Of a stretch of 64,000 nucleotides of DNA, positions 1-11,869 are shown piece after piece (within the stretch, counting starts at the first letter, position 1; each line of letters opens with the position of its first letter). This DNA comes from Brachypodium distachyon (taxonomy: Eukaryota > Streptophyta > Magnoliopsida > Poales > Poaceae): contig NC_016133.3 of the NCBI RefSeq assembly GCF_000005505.3, forward strand, positions 26,266,508-26,330,507, given 5' to 3'. The notes below the pieces were generated by a model. That model saw only the letters and a list, made by a program, of their open reading frames with translations, had not been told where the DNA came from and ran no database searches. The position numbers and the translations under genes are program-made.

Positions 1-624
1 AAACAACTCACTCGGGATCACCACCAAATTCCTTCGGGGTGGGTCGTCTTATATAGCCTTGGCCACGGCTGATCTAGCCGTTGTGACCCGTTGGATAAAG
101 TGAACTTTGAGCCTCCAACTTACACTTTATCACTTTGTCTCACAACGGTTAGATTAGGAGGTCAAGCACGAAAGCGACAGATTTTCAAACACATTTGAAC
201 TCAAGAGCGAAGACTTCACGCGGAAGTTTCTATGAACCCCGAAATGCTCCATTCTTCACTCCGACGAAAAACACTCACACAGAAAATGGTTTTCGCCTAA
301 GCTGAACATGAAGAATAAGGTTTCACCTAACCAGCTCCACACTTCAAACCCCCCTTAATAGTACGGCGTTCCTATACTCAAGTGAAAGAAAAAGCTACGG
401 AAAGACCTATGAAGAATGCCATGCTTCACGTTCTTCACCGTTCTTCACTGAGTTCTTCATACTTCACGCCAGTACCTTTACTTCAATTTTTAGGGGTCAT
501 CGATGCTGGTTAAACCAACTCCTCTGAGGAACTAAAACCTGAAACACTCAGTGTAACTCATTAGTTCCTCAACCATGTTGTCATCATTCATCAAAACCCA
601 TATAGGGGCAAGGTTTCCCTTTCA
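1..624 (-). mobile_element. Partial 3' LTR of a SIRE/Maximus-like Ty1/copia element (runs off left edge)
   Basis: Read on the minus strand, a likely LTR start (TGAAAGGGAAACC) lies near 624 and directly follows a purine tract at 625-645. The LTR continues to the window edge, so its length and far end are unknown. The SIRE assignment is inferred from the arrangement of long ORF, repeated G-rich tracts and LTR, which is typical of that lineage. The boundary is uncertain by a few bases (624-628). Confidence 0.45.
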
Positions 625-1186
625 ATCACCACCTTTTTGGTGTTTGGTGACAACAATGGTTAAAGCTTCAAAGATGGGAAAAATTAAGTGTGAAGGTTTT
701 AGCTTCTGAGTTATATGAAGACTCCCCCTGAAGATATGCACTATTTAGATTGCGTTTGAATGCAAGTGCAAAGTGCTTTAGGAGTGTGAGCAAATCTTCA
801 TATTCTTCAGAAGCAAGGGTGTGCATCGTGTACAGGGTTAGAGCAGAAATAATAAGAATTCATACATGCTCATAAATTGAAGTAAACAGATGCAGCATCA
901 ACAAGTATTGAAGTAAACATGCATGCATGAGGAATGAAAATGCATGAAGATTAAATTTATTACAGGCATTTCAGAATCCTCATGCAAAAGGCAATATTAA
1001 TTTTACTTCAACACAACCAAGAGTTTTAAACCACACACGATAGGACTTAAAAGTTTTTAGGACGACGACGACGACGAAGACGAAGAACCAGATAAAAAGC
1101 AAAACTTCCCCTACATCAAAATAAAGCGAAACAACCCCCTGACTCCTTCTCCCCCTTTGGCATCAAGACGCCAAAAAGGTTGAAGA
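625..1186 (-). other. 3' untranslated region with purine tracts of the SIRE-like element
   Basis: No coding potential is seen. On the minus strand there are two polypurine-rich tracts, one near 1142-1160 (AAAGGGGGAGAAGGAG) just after the ORF stop and one near 629-640 beside the LTR. Repeated tracts like these are characteristic of SIRE-type copia elements. A (GAC)n microsatellite lies at about 1061-1076. Confidence 0.45.
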
Positions 1187-4100
1187 CTACTGGCTTGGTG
1201 TAGCTTCGCTGTCTTCAGGCTTCAGAACGTTGGGGTAGTGCTTGGCGAGGAAGTCTTGAAGTAAGGCACTGGTCTTCTCTTCGCGTGACACCAGCTTCTT
1301 GAGGAGTACTTGCTGATTTTTCAACAGAGCGGCCTGCTTCTCATGGAGATCCTGCTGATCTTCAATCTCGCGGGAGAGCTTCACAATGAGATTCTTCAAA
1401 GAACCATCCGTGCCGGAGCTGGTCTCATACTGAGAGTCAGATGGACGAAGGGCTTGCTTCAGCTGCGGCTGCGACGGGATGGGCTGTGAAGACTCCGGGC
1501 AATCAGAAACCGAGGTAGGAGGAAGCACAGATGGCTCTGGATCTTGAGACTTCAGCAAAAAGTACTTGTGCTGATGCTCCAACTCAAAGCGTTTCTCAGA
1601 CAACTGCAGGATGATCTTCATAATCTGAGGTGCATAGGGCAGGGCACGCACACGTTCTGCTGAGGCATGGGTGATGGTCTGAAGAATATAGTCTCCAAAA
1701 TCTTTCTTCTCACCCTTGAGGATGGCAAGCAGCAGATTGCGGTGAAAACCGTCTATCTCACTGGAGCTGCCTTGCTTGGGAGAGAGAGTGAAACGGAGAA
1801 TGTCATCGAGAATCTTCACTTCAGGCTTCAACCCAGCCAGTTCTCCATAGGCACCAGAAAATCTTTCTTCATAGAGAATGGCGACGTCTTCATCTGAGGC
1901 AGCCTGTTCTTCGTGGATCTTGGGTTGGCCATCGAACTTAGCGAGACCAAGGAAATCCTTGAAGTGCCTGGAGGTGCAGCTGTGCCTGTCACCATCAGTC
2001 ATCCAGTAGATGTTGTAGCCCTTTGAGTTGTCTTCAAATCTGCAGACCTTTCTGCCGAATGTAGCATAGAACTGAAGAATCAGCTCATCATTCCAGTTCT
2101 GGCAGGTCTGAACAAACTTGAGCAAATGCAGATCATTAAGAGCATTCGCGGCAGTCATGACACCAATCTGACGATTGGTGTCGAACCATTCATCATTGAT
2201 GTACTTCATCTTGGCAAAGTGGGTCCTTGGCAGAAGAATCTGCGCATAGTAGTCCTGTTGCTCAAAAGACCAAAACCTCTGGTCTTCAGCTGATCTCTCC
2301 TCCTTGTACTTCAGCCCATTCTCCAGCCTCACGAGGCGAAGCTCAGCGTTCTTCGGGGCCTTGAAGTAGACCTTCTCTCGGTCAGAGGATATGGGCATCT
2401 TTGGCTTGGGAGACAACAGCTCATGGTTCTCATCAGACATAGTTTGAGATCTCACAAGCATCCGTGAGAGTCTCCTGTCTTCACGATCCTTGGCAATTCC
2501 GGATCGTCTCTTCTTCGGCGCAGGCTTCAGCAGATCTTCTGGCAGACGGTCAATCTCCATCAGATCATCAGATGCTTGCGCGGGGTCTTTCTCTTCTTCC
2601 TTCTTCTCTTCTTCCTTCTCTTCTTCTTTCTCCTCATCACTCGAGGAATTTGGGTCGGATGGGTCAGACGGGGCAACATTCTTCTTCTTCTTTACAACTT
2701 TCTTCACACGAACTTCCGGTGTTGGCACTGGGGCATCTGCATCAGTTTCTACGTCATTGGCATGCAAATCACGAGTGGCTTCAGCTTCGAAGTCACAAGT
2801 TCTTCCTTTTTCAGTAGAGGCATCCACTGATTCAGTGCGAGGCAACGAGCTACTGGTGGGGGGTTCTTCAGGACGGTTGAGGTCTTCTTGGTTCTTCCCC
2901 AGCACCTCATCTCCTTCTTCCTGTTGAGCGGTGTGCTCGGACAGTACTGTGGAGGATGAAGCAGCTTGTTCCTGTTCCTCAACAAGTGAAGTAAGCTTGA
3001 CAGTTGATGTATCTGGCACAGGTGTGTCAATAGCTTTCTTCAGAGAAACTGCCGCAGATGATGAAGTGGAGGTGCTTCTTCTGGCGGGAACTTTGATCCT
3101 CAGACCAAACTCCTTGGCAGTCTTCTTCACTTCAGCGATCTGAGACGCCTGACGAGTCATAGTGATCTTCTTTGATGGAACAGTTTGAGGTAAATCCTGA
3201 CTTTCTTCAGTGCGGAGGGGCAGCTGAATCATGTTTGGCCTTGAGACCAATCTCACGACGGGTCTCACGAGCTGCATCCCTCGTCTTCTCATACTCTGTC
3301 TTCTCCCGATCAACTTTTTCATTTCCGCCCTGTACTTCAGGCGTTTTCTCGGCGGCTTTCTTCCCTGTTTCATCTGCTCAGCGAGCAGAGCTTTCTTCTT
3401 TTTCTTCTCAAGCTCAGCTTGAGTTTTCAACGCAAGTTCCTTTTCTTCCAGGGCGATGAGGTCAGCCCTTTTCTTTTCTTCAGCTTCCTTCTCAGCCTTC
3501 TTCTTCTGCAATTCAGCAGCTTTCTTCTCCTTCAAGGCAGCTTCTGCCTTCTCCTTCTCGACACGTTTCTTCTCAGCACGTTCTTCTTCTTCCAACCGCT
3601 TGGCAACACGCACAGTGCGGTTCTTCTCCCATTCCTCAGCTTGATTCTTGGCAACGATCAGGCCTTCAACATGGCTCATGAGGGAATCTGGAAGCGTTCC
3701 TTCATTGAAAGCAGCAAGAAGAACTGGATCAATGTGAACGACTTGAGGAGGGTAAGGAATTTCTCCAGAGGCCATGGCGGCAGCAGTAGCAGCAGAAGCG
3801 TCCTTGAATGAGGAACCGGGTCCAACAGCAGAGGCTTTCCTAGCTTTCTTCAGATACTTTTGGAACTGTTTCTCTGTGTCTTCAGCGGCTTTCCTCTTCT
3901 CAGGCATCTTGGCCTTGCCCTTGGAGTCTTCACTGGGCTTGTTGCGAGGCGCAAGAGGAGGCAGTGAAGAATCTCTGATCCTGGATGCTCTAGCAGGACC
4001 GCGCAGTTCAACGGCTGGTTCAGACAAGAACACATCGCTGTCTTCAACATCTGAAGTTTTCTTGCACTTGGGCTTCTTGGAGAGGTCAACATAGTTGATA

Positions 4101-4660
4101 TCTCTGATGATCAGCAGAGCTCTTCTGTTGAATTCCTCATGGTGAGGTCTGCCTTCCTTGTGGGCAATCTTGAAGTTTCCCAGCTTGGGAGCCGGAAAAT
4201 ATAAGCTGGCACTCTTTGCTTCTTTGGTTTTTCAGCGAATCTCAGCGGCTAGCGCTTGGGAGTGCTTGCGGATTATGTCCTGGAGACGGTGCTTTCTCTT
4301 CATCCTTGTCTCCCCTTGCACATCTTCTTCTGAAGAATAGAAGACAAATATTTCTTCAACAGTGGGAGCAGGCACATCCTCGAACTTCTTCACTTTCTCT
4401 TTCTTCTCTGCCTTTGGCTTCGACGCCACTTTCTTTCCACGACTGGGCAATACTTCACCGGGCTGTGGGGAGTTGATGGCATACTTCAGGCGCACACCAG
4501 GAGAGGGTGTCACTCTCAGAGGCACAGGGTCTTCAATTTCTTCATCTGGGTCTTCAATGTTTACTCTAGGAGAAACCGGCGGTGAGGGCTCAGGCGTTGA
4601 GTCAAACTGGTACCGTTCTTCTCTGTCAGAGTCATTGCTGGAGCGGGTTGAATCAGACAT
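1187..4660 (-). pseudogene. Env-like / extra ORF of a SIRE-like retroelement, one in-frame stop
   Basis: The minus-strand frame starts at the ATG at 4660 (MSDSTRSS) and runs about 1157 codons to 1187. It is broken only by a TGA at 4232-4234; upstream and downstream parts are in the same frame. The N-terminal part is acidic and proline/serine rich. A long Lys/Glu-rich stretch (about 3250-3660) looks like a charged coiled coil. Ser/Glu/Lys-rich low complexity follows. A compact, more hydrophobic block (about 1900-2300, with WNDELILQFYATFGRK) resembles proteins carried by plant retroelements, and the C-terminus has another coiled-coil-like segment. The position next to purine tracts and an LTR suggests the extra ORF downstream of pol in SIRE-type elements, but pol itself is absent. 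A Tat/Athila extra ORF is an alternative. The function is unknown. The single stop could be a CGA-to-TGA change. Confidence 0.55.
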
Positions 4661-5292
4661 GGTGATACCCGTGAAGTAGAGGATACGAAGAATAGGCAAG
4701 AAGTACACAATTTCTCAGCAACAAAACGATTTTGACAAAGAGTTTTTAGTTGAAGCAGATTTACTACGTTTGTGAAGAATGACAGCTCTGTTCTTCAACG
4801 AAGACAGCTACACAGATCTAAACTAAAAAACTACTAGAGAGCTTCGACCTAGATCTGTTTAGCTAGAACTTCGGAAATACGGAGCACATCAATCTACGCA
4901 AACATAGAAATCTACGGGAGTGAGGATTCATCTAATGAAGATTTGAAGTGTACCTAGGATGAGCTTGGTGAAGAACAGAGAAATCACCGAAACCCTAACC
5001 GCAAAGCCCTAACTCGGCGAGAGCGGTCAATCTACTGCAGCAAACGAGGATTTTAGATGAGTTTGCTAGGCGGAATCGATCTAAGAGGGGAAAAACGACG
5101 CTTGCCTGAAATTTCCGACTTGAATCGATGTAGAACAATGCATAAGTCTCCTACCATTATTGCAATCTTCCTTTTTTTCTGCAAGACAGATAGATTGAAC
5201 TTTGAATCAACGCATGTTTGTTTTGGCAACGAACAACTAGACCAGAATAGTCGGTACATACACAGGAAAAAAGGAAACAAAAAGTCACATAC
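4661..5292. other. Spacer between the env-like ORF and the exon cluster
   Basis: No ORF here has recognisable content. The stretch contains leader-like minus-strand sequence upstream of the env-like ORF. The left border of the neighbouring exon cluster is not defined. Confidence 0.3.
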
Positions 5293-6770
5293 GCTGGGGT
5301 TGTACGTGTCCGGCAACTTTGAGGACACAAATTTCTCAGCATGTGCCAAGCCCTTGAACAGGCTATCATCGTTAGCTGCGGTAGTGTCAATTGGAGCACC
5401 AGAGTGTGCTTTATGCTGTTGCATGCCAAAAAAAAAGAAGTAAGGACATATACACAAGGATTCCCTGTGTTGCTTTAGGTGGTGATCCCTATTGCTTTAC
5501 TTACATCGAGTTTCCTGTATCCTCCATCTGCCTTCGTATCTAGTTGGACAACTTTGTTTATCAGCTTTGTTGTCCATGCCTCGGCCCGAATAGGACAGTT
5601 GCTCACGGCCTCGTTGATGTGAAGCTAATCGGTATAAGATCTGCCAAAGGTATGCTGAAAATGAAATTAGTTGAAGCTTGATAAAAAAAGCAAAAGATCC
5701 AAGTAATTGCACGGCAGTGATTCTTAGTAAAAGCAAGAGATAGGGATGAATGACTACTTACCAATAAATGATAGACGCAACATTTCATTGAGCTCTTATC
5801 GCCCAACTTCAAGGATACTTCATGAATTTGGTCAGCCACAAACTCGCAGAAGTTAATATTGACGACATCATTGGAGGTTGACGAAGTTTGGATAACATCG
5901 TGGACGGACATGAAGGCTGGTTGTTGGCCACAGTAAGCAACTCATTGCTGCAATAAGCCAGGCATGCAAAAACTTGTCGTCATCTTTCCCTTTCATATCC
6001 TTTATCATCTTGCACCAGTCAGTGATTACAGGTGACTCCCCCCCCCCCCTCAATACCATACTCCTTCGCTATAAAATCTACAGATTCTTGGGTCCTCTCG
6101 TAAATCACTTTCTTGCCAGTGTTTGGCAACTTAAAGTTCCTGTAAACGCGGTCAGCTGTTACTGCGATTCTGCCCTTCTCTAGTCTAACCATCTCGCTTG
6201 ACTCTGGGTTGTATGTGCCCATGAGCCACTTGCTCATCTCACTTGGCGACTTCCGGGCTATGTTGGTTAAACCCCCAAAACCCCTGGACTTGATCAAAGC
6301 TATCTGTTCTGGGGATAACTCTTTGTTGAGATTGTATAGCCTTTCTGGTGAGGCCCTATTCCTGCCAACCTAATAATCACAGTAGAAAATTTTAAGGCAA
6401 ATCAAATAAACAAGCACCTAACAACAACAAAATTAACAGCGATACTGCGAAGTAAGAAAAAATTAACAACCACCCAACTAAGAATCAAGTAAAAAAACAA
6501 ATAGAGTTGTGAGGATTACATCTTGCACTGTGATACTGTGGCGTCTGCGCTTAGGTACAGGTTCTGCTTCATCACTCTTGGTAGCCTCCACATGCAAAAA
6601 ATAAAAAATGCAACAAAAAAAATCCATTAAAATGAAGTGAAACCAATGTAACGTAAGGGGCAAACCATATTAAGCGATACATGTTTCAGGCGCTTTGGCA
6701 CAAACCTGCAGTGCATTATCAACTATGGATAAGGCTGTTGCTTGAAGAGCAGCTTGACACAGATTTACTC
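5293..6770 (-). pseudogene. Multi-exon transposon-type gene fragment (plant mobile domain / Ulp1-associated family)
   Basis: On the minus strand at least five exon-like blocks have plausible AG and GT borders: 6706-6770, about 6520-6585 (contains PKRRRHS, a possible nuclear localisation signal), 5762-6369, 5505-5624 and 5293-5415. The third block encodes GFGGLTNIARKSPSEMSKWL, then a conserved segment with FLHAWLIAAMSCLLWPTTSL. This resembles the DUF1985/plant-mobile-domain part of proteins that travel with Ulp1-type proteases in Mutator-like and CACTA elements. It is broken: reading changes frame at a run of about a dozen C (6039-6051) and again near 5875. No Ulp1 catalytic domain is visible, so this is a fragment or decayed copy. 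The family call is from recalled motif style only. Confidence 0.5.
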
Positions 6771-8300
6771 CTGCACAACCAAATGCACTAAATCCCCTGT
6801 TTCAACCTCTTCTACATCATCGATTGTATTCACGGTGCCCCCCGGTGCAGCAAACACAGATGTCAAAATAGAATAGGAACAAAAATAACACATGCACCTA
6901 TAGCAAAAAAAAGCTGAAAAATTTGCATGAAGGACTGAATCCTAGATTATGCAACTTCTATGTCAAAACATTTGGCAACATTTAAAGCTAGGGAATCGAA
7001 TTTTACCACAGTAAAGTATGTTGAGGTTAACAGGCAACTTGGTATAACCTATAAAACTGGAAAATATGCTTCGTAGGAATGCGATTCATGGGTTAACAAT
7101 TAAGGTGAGAAGCAACTTTTACTCCAGAAGTTGTTAAATTGGATGTAATGCAAAAATAACTAGAATGAAGCAACTCCTAGCATGACATGCGTTTTGGGAA
7201 TCTTCCATGTGAGCAACAATAGACCAGCGTAAGTTGCCCGCATAAAAGTGATGGACAAGTAACACAAACTGCCCTTAATGCAATTACTGAACCTGAAAAC
7301 ACAATCTCGCAAAGGCTACTTATTAATGCAAAAACCACCTATATTGAAGCAACTCCTTAACAACACACGAAAAATTGATTGAGCACCTAATGATAAGTTG
7401 CACACACACATATATATGCTTGAGCAACTAATGATAGGTTGCACATACAAACGAGTGAGCATTAATCGTGTGCAAAAAATAAGTTGCCTGTAGAAACATT
7501 ACACAAAGTAGAGTCCAAGTAGAATTAGGGGGGCTAATCATCTGTAGAACGTCTAGGAACATGTTAAGCAGTTAAAATTGCATGGCCATTGGATCGGGAA
7601 AAAAGCAACTACAAAAGCTAATCTAGGTTTTGGGTGGTAAAATTGCAAGGCAATAGGATTCAGATCAAAAACCCCAACAACTAAACCTACCTGAACACCT
7701 AGGGTTACATCGATCAAAAGCCCAATCATGAACATATGATCATATCAGACGCACTGATGCACGAAACGCAAAAACCCACGGAGCTAGACCGCACAGTAAC
7801 AGATTAGATAACACGGTATGATCCAATGGCGAATCCCTGGTCCCATGGATAGAATAGATGCCTCAAGTACGCCTCAAAAGCCATTCAGAACCCCATACCA
7901 CACGGTAACATCCACATCGTAGAAACCCATACTAGAGCTCGTTGTAGAAATCACAAAATCGAGGCGCAAAATCATGAAGGGAAGGGCATGTGATGGATGA
8001 ATCGCGGGGGTGAGGGGTGGCTTTGGTGCAGGGCGCTCACCGTGAAGGATGGTTTGGGGGCACGGCGCAATGAACTAGTTTGGAGTCGCCGATGCACGCG
8101 CCGCAGTCGAATCACTGCCTGGGACAGCTTCACGCAAGCGCCAACACCCCATCCTCTGACATGCAACTCCCGAGCAAGCCCCGACCGCCCGCAATCCGTC
8201 CGACGACGCTGAGAGAAAATCAGCCCCCCCCCCTCCTTCGACCTCGATAGCCTTTGCCACCGAGTGCCGCACCACCCTTCTCGCGACCACGTCACTGTGG
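6771..8300. other. Noncoding stretch, possibly introns and 5' end of the exon cluster
   Basis: The stretch is mostly AT-rich without recognisable protein content. A further minus-strand coding-like piece (VNTIDDVEEVETGDLVHL) lies near 6785-6840. The GC-rich stretch at 7990-8300 has open frames on both strands but no domain. A short CA/TA microsatellite sits near 7401-7417. Confidence 0.3.
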
Positions 8301-8632
8301 GTCGGGGTGGCCCGATCTTTCCATGAGATTGATAACTCTCGATTTGGGTAGGAGGTGATGTTGACGATCCGACTACGGCCTAGGAGGCAACGCCTTAGCA
8401 ATCGATACACCAACTCCAGAGGGTTATTGATCACGCGGGGGCACGATCAACCTGACCACGAAGGTCTTTGTTCCTGCAAGCCATCGAAGAACAAGCAAAA
8501 ACAAGATAAATAGGGGATGCAATCTAAAATTGCGAGTATACTATATCAAACCAATGTCTCAACGAGACGATAAGTTGGAGTCTTGACGACGGTAAAACAG
8601 ATGGTCTAACTGACACACGCGATTACACGAAA

Positions 8633-9303
8633 GTAGCAAAGATGGCTAAACTTTATCTAATCAAAACCCAAGGCTCCTTAGGGGGCTCATGGGGTATATA
8701 AAGGAGGAGGGAGAGATATTTTCGTCCACCTTGAGTAAGGAGGCCCAAATCCAACTCTATCTCTAACTTTCCTAACAAACTACAACTCTTTAGGAAACAG
8801 AAAAACAGATCCGTCAGCTTGTTTTGTCTTTCACGGTCAGCACGAGTCGAATCTCTTGATGGGGCCAGATCCGTTGGAAAGCTCTTATAATTACCTTTCT
8901 AACAAGTACTTGTTTGCTTGATTTGGACTCCGGATGCGGCCTGGGTGATTAAAACAAATTCGGGTCTCCTGACAGCTCAGACCCGAATCGGATTCAACTT
9001 TAATTCGTGATATCTTTCTCTAGCAAGTTCTGAATCATGTGCCGTTTGATTTGTTGGAAAGTATACTTGATAGGCTTCACTTTGAATCTTTCTTTGCAGG
9101 CTATCACACTTCATCTTCACTTTGGACTTGTAAAGTTCAATAAGATTCCTACATAATAAGATTACACAAGATAGTAGCTCCGCCTCTTTGCAAGTAACAT
9201 ATTGAAAACATTTTGTAATTGAATTCACCTGATTATAATTGTTATTAGATACACCAACAATTAGGGTTCTAATGGTCGTATTCATGGTTAGCATGTCCAT
9301 ATC
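8633..9303. repeat. Direct repeat, left copy (about 671 bp)
   Basis: This stretch is nearly identical to 10,185-10,854, including the GGGGTATATAAAGG block and the coding-like segment read on the minus strand as LTMNTTIRTLIVGVSNNNYN. Homology stops abruptly at both ends (around GTAGCAAAG and CATATC). It is either LTR-related or a segmental duplication within one retroelement. Confidence 0.8.
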
Positions 9304-10191
9304 ATCCTCCCTTTCTTGAAAGGAAAGCCGTTCTCGGCGTCGTTTATGCTGAAAATATGCTAACAAAAGAGACGAGGTATGCGCATGGTATATGTATATA
9401 TCGTTATTTTTAACTCCACTCCCATGTTGCACAATTAATGTTTTATAACACAATCTCATGAGATAATTAGTCAAACAATCATCATGAATATCATTCCAGC
9501 AAGAAGATTGACAACATGTTTTGCATATATAAGTGAAACAATATCTTGTATTTGGTTTGCACCGCTCACCATTATACCATCCCAACACTGGAGAATAATA
9601 ATTAATGGTACCCAAATTAGTTACTACAAGATGCTGAAATTTAGAACATGTCAAAGCACTAATATTCAAACAATCGTGTAAAGAACTACTTGGCAAATAA
9701 TCAACACCTTTATTGGAGCTCTTATCAAAATGATTACGCATATGCAAAAATTTATTTTCTCTCAAGAAAGGAAAATTATCACAAGTAATGCAAATTTCAT
9801 CCACAAAAAAGTTATTGTTCACATCATGTTCTCCAATTAAATGAATAGCGTATCCATGAGAATTAGCAAAAGATTTGGACATTGTTAATTCAGAAACTTT
9901 ATCCATTGCATGTGACAAATACATAGGTGTATCAATCACTTCATGTCTAATCAACTCGACACAACGTAAATCAAATTTATCTATCTCACTTGTTTCTCCC
10001 AAAACATTAGTTATCTCCTCACATGATTCGTTCTCATCAATATCAAAATTAATTTGTGCACTCAAATCATTAGAAGAAGTAATTTCAACAGTAGGTGCAC
10101 TTGAATCACCATGTACGACAATAATTTCACATGGTGCAGAAAATTCAACAGGTATCACATTTATTTCATCACATGCCCTTTTTAGTAGCAA
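8977..10191 (-). pseudogene. Unidentified retroelement ORF, 404 codons, minus strand
   Basis: This open frame of about 404 codons crosses the unique segment and enters the left direct repeat. It is rich in Cys, Asn and Tyr (for example CKTCCQSSCWND), with an acidic N-terminal part, and no catalytic motif of gag, protease, RT or integrase is visible. I recall similar frames at the 3' end of cereal LTR elements but cannot name a family. It probably lacks its real start, because the sequence upstream of 10,191 is the second repeat copy. Its function is unknown. Confidence 0.4.
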
Positions 10192-10854
10192 AGGCTAAAC
10201 TTTATTTAATCAAAACCCAAAGCTCCTTAGGGGAGCTCATGGGGTATATAAAGGAGGAGGGAGAGATATTTTCGTCCACCTTGAGTAAGGAGGCCGAAAT
10301 CCAACTCTATTTCTAACTTTCCTAACGAACTACAACTCTTTAGGAAACAGAAAAACAGATCCGTCAACTTGTTTTGTCTTCCGCGGTCAGCACGAGTGGA
10401 ATCTCTTGATGGGGCCAGATCCGTTGGAAAGGTCTTGTAATTACCTTTCCAACAAGTACTTGTTTGCTTGATTTGGACTCCTTATGCGGCCTGAGTGATT
10501 AAAACAAATTCGGGTCTCCTGACAGCTCGGACCCGAATCGGATTCAACTTTAATTCGTGATATCTTTCTCTATCAAGCTCAGAATCATGTGCCGTTTGAT
10601 TTGTTGTAAAGTAGACTTGATAGGCTTCACTTTGAATCTTCTTTTGCAGGCTGTCACACTTCATCTTCACTTTGGACTTGTAAAGTTCAATAAGATGCAT
10701 ACATAATAAGATGACACAAGATAGTAGTTCCGCCTCTTTGCAAGTAACATATTGAAAACATTTTGCAATTGAATTTACCTTATTATAATTGTTATTAGAT
10801 ACACCAACAATTAGGGTTCTAATGGTCGTATCCATGGTTAGCATGTTCATATCG
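10185..10854. repeat. Direct repeat, right copy (about 670 bp)
   Basis: This is the second copy of 8633-9303. Scattered substitutions and a 3-base difference at the left edge show that it is not recent. The minus-strand frame in it (10,482-10,850) is a shortened duplicate of the C-terminal part of the ORF at 8977-10,191. Confidence 0.8.
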
Positions 10855-11317
10855 AGCAGCGCCGAGACGGATACGATCGAATCAATGGAAAATCGCCGCC
10901 CGCGAGCGAAGAGATACGAAGAGACGGGAGGGGGAAGAACACGAGGGGGAAATGAGCGAGAGAGAGGGGATAGGTACCGGCGCGGGTTTTAAAAACGGAG
11001 GTCTATGGGGGGTCTACCAACCAGCGATTGTGGGTGTGGGCACATGGGGGGAGAATCAGATAGGCTCTGTCTAAATAAAATCAGACGACGCGCCCCTCGC
11101 CAGAAGAAAACGAGCGGTGATGAAGCCTGCGCACCCGCGTCGTCCATAGAGTGCATAAGCATTTTCAAGCAATTGGGATAATAAAAATAGTTATGTGCGT
11201 CATTTTGATGCTGAGGTCGGAGGTCTCATCCTTCTTTTTGAAAAAGAGTCGAAGTATTTTATTCTTTACCAGGTCAGGTCATATATTTTGGAACCATTTT
11301 CAAAAGAAAAATAAATA
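10855..11317. other. GC-rich then AT-rich noncoding segment
   Basis: A purine-rich, GC-rich block (10,855-11,120) looks like a 5' untranslated or promoter-proximal segment read on the minus strand. The following 200 bases are simple AT-rich sequence. No gene is recognised. Confidence 0.25.
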
Positions 11318-11365
11318 CTCCTTCCGTCCTAAAATAAATGCAATACTTCGAAAATACTCCATATC
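11318..11365 (+). mobile_element. Truncated Stowaway MITE end
   Basis: The TA at 11,316-11,317 is followed by CTCCTTCCGTCCTAAAATAA, the typical Stowaway (Tc1/mariner) terminal repeat. No matching inverted terminus is found nearby, so only one end remains. Confidence 0.5.
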
Positions 11366-11869
11366 ACACTAGTTTGTACATGGTCTAATTTTGGTTGCTA
11401 TGTTCCGGGAAAACAAGAACGGAGCAGGCTTCCAACTTCCCGCTCAAATCACTTTCTTGTGGGCACACGCAGGGAAAGCTTGTAATAAAAGCAAACTCGT
11501 CTCCCCCGCCAAAGTGTTATTTACCGGGCCGGCTACCTACCGGCCCCGGTTCTCCAATCACGGTCTGCCACTTAACAGAGTTCAGCTGTACCCCATAACT
11601 AGTACTATTCGTTGTGTATTTTAACAGCTGGGTCTCACCCACGTGCTCATTTCTACTATTTCACTGAAGCACATCATACCATTGATGCATCACCAGCCAT
11701 ATTATTACCGTATCACTGAATATCAATTATAATTTTATTAAAAAAATGAGTTAATTACTATATCATTTTTTCTGTTGTTATATCATTGAAATGATTTATG
11801 CTAAGGACATTTCACTGATACATCAACGAGAGTTCAACGATATTCACAAATTTCAAAATGATGTATCAA
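11366..11869. other. No gene seen
   Basis: This is mixed AT-rich sequence with short shadow frames only. The last part begins to resemble the adjacent tandem repeat. Confidence 0.3.

Larger units (their letters stand above)
8301..10854 (-). mobile_element. LTR-retrotransposon debris, minus strand
   Basis: The minus-strand sequence from about 9000 to 8300 has the composition of a grass gypsy LTR: a TATA-like TTTATATACCCC near 8694-8705, then a long leader ending with a GGATCGTCAACA-like segment near 8357. A partial second copy (10,185-10,854) and an 880-bp unique segment lie to the right. Element ends and target duplication are not found, and the family is not recognised with certainty. Confidence 0.45.

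Noticed and set aside
2490..3811. Plus-strand Ser/Phe/Leu-rich frames opposite the env-like ORF
   Set aside because: Antisense shadows of a Lys/Glu-rich coding strand.
1187..4660. Viral envelope glycoprotein
   Set aside because: No signal peptide, transmembrane segment or glycoprotein features; the protein is highly charged and coiled coil, so env-like refers to position only.
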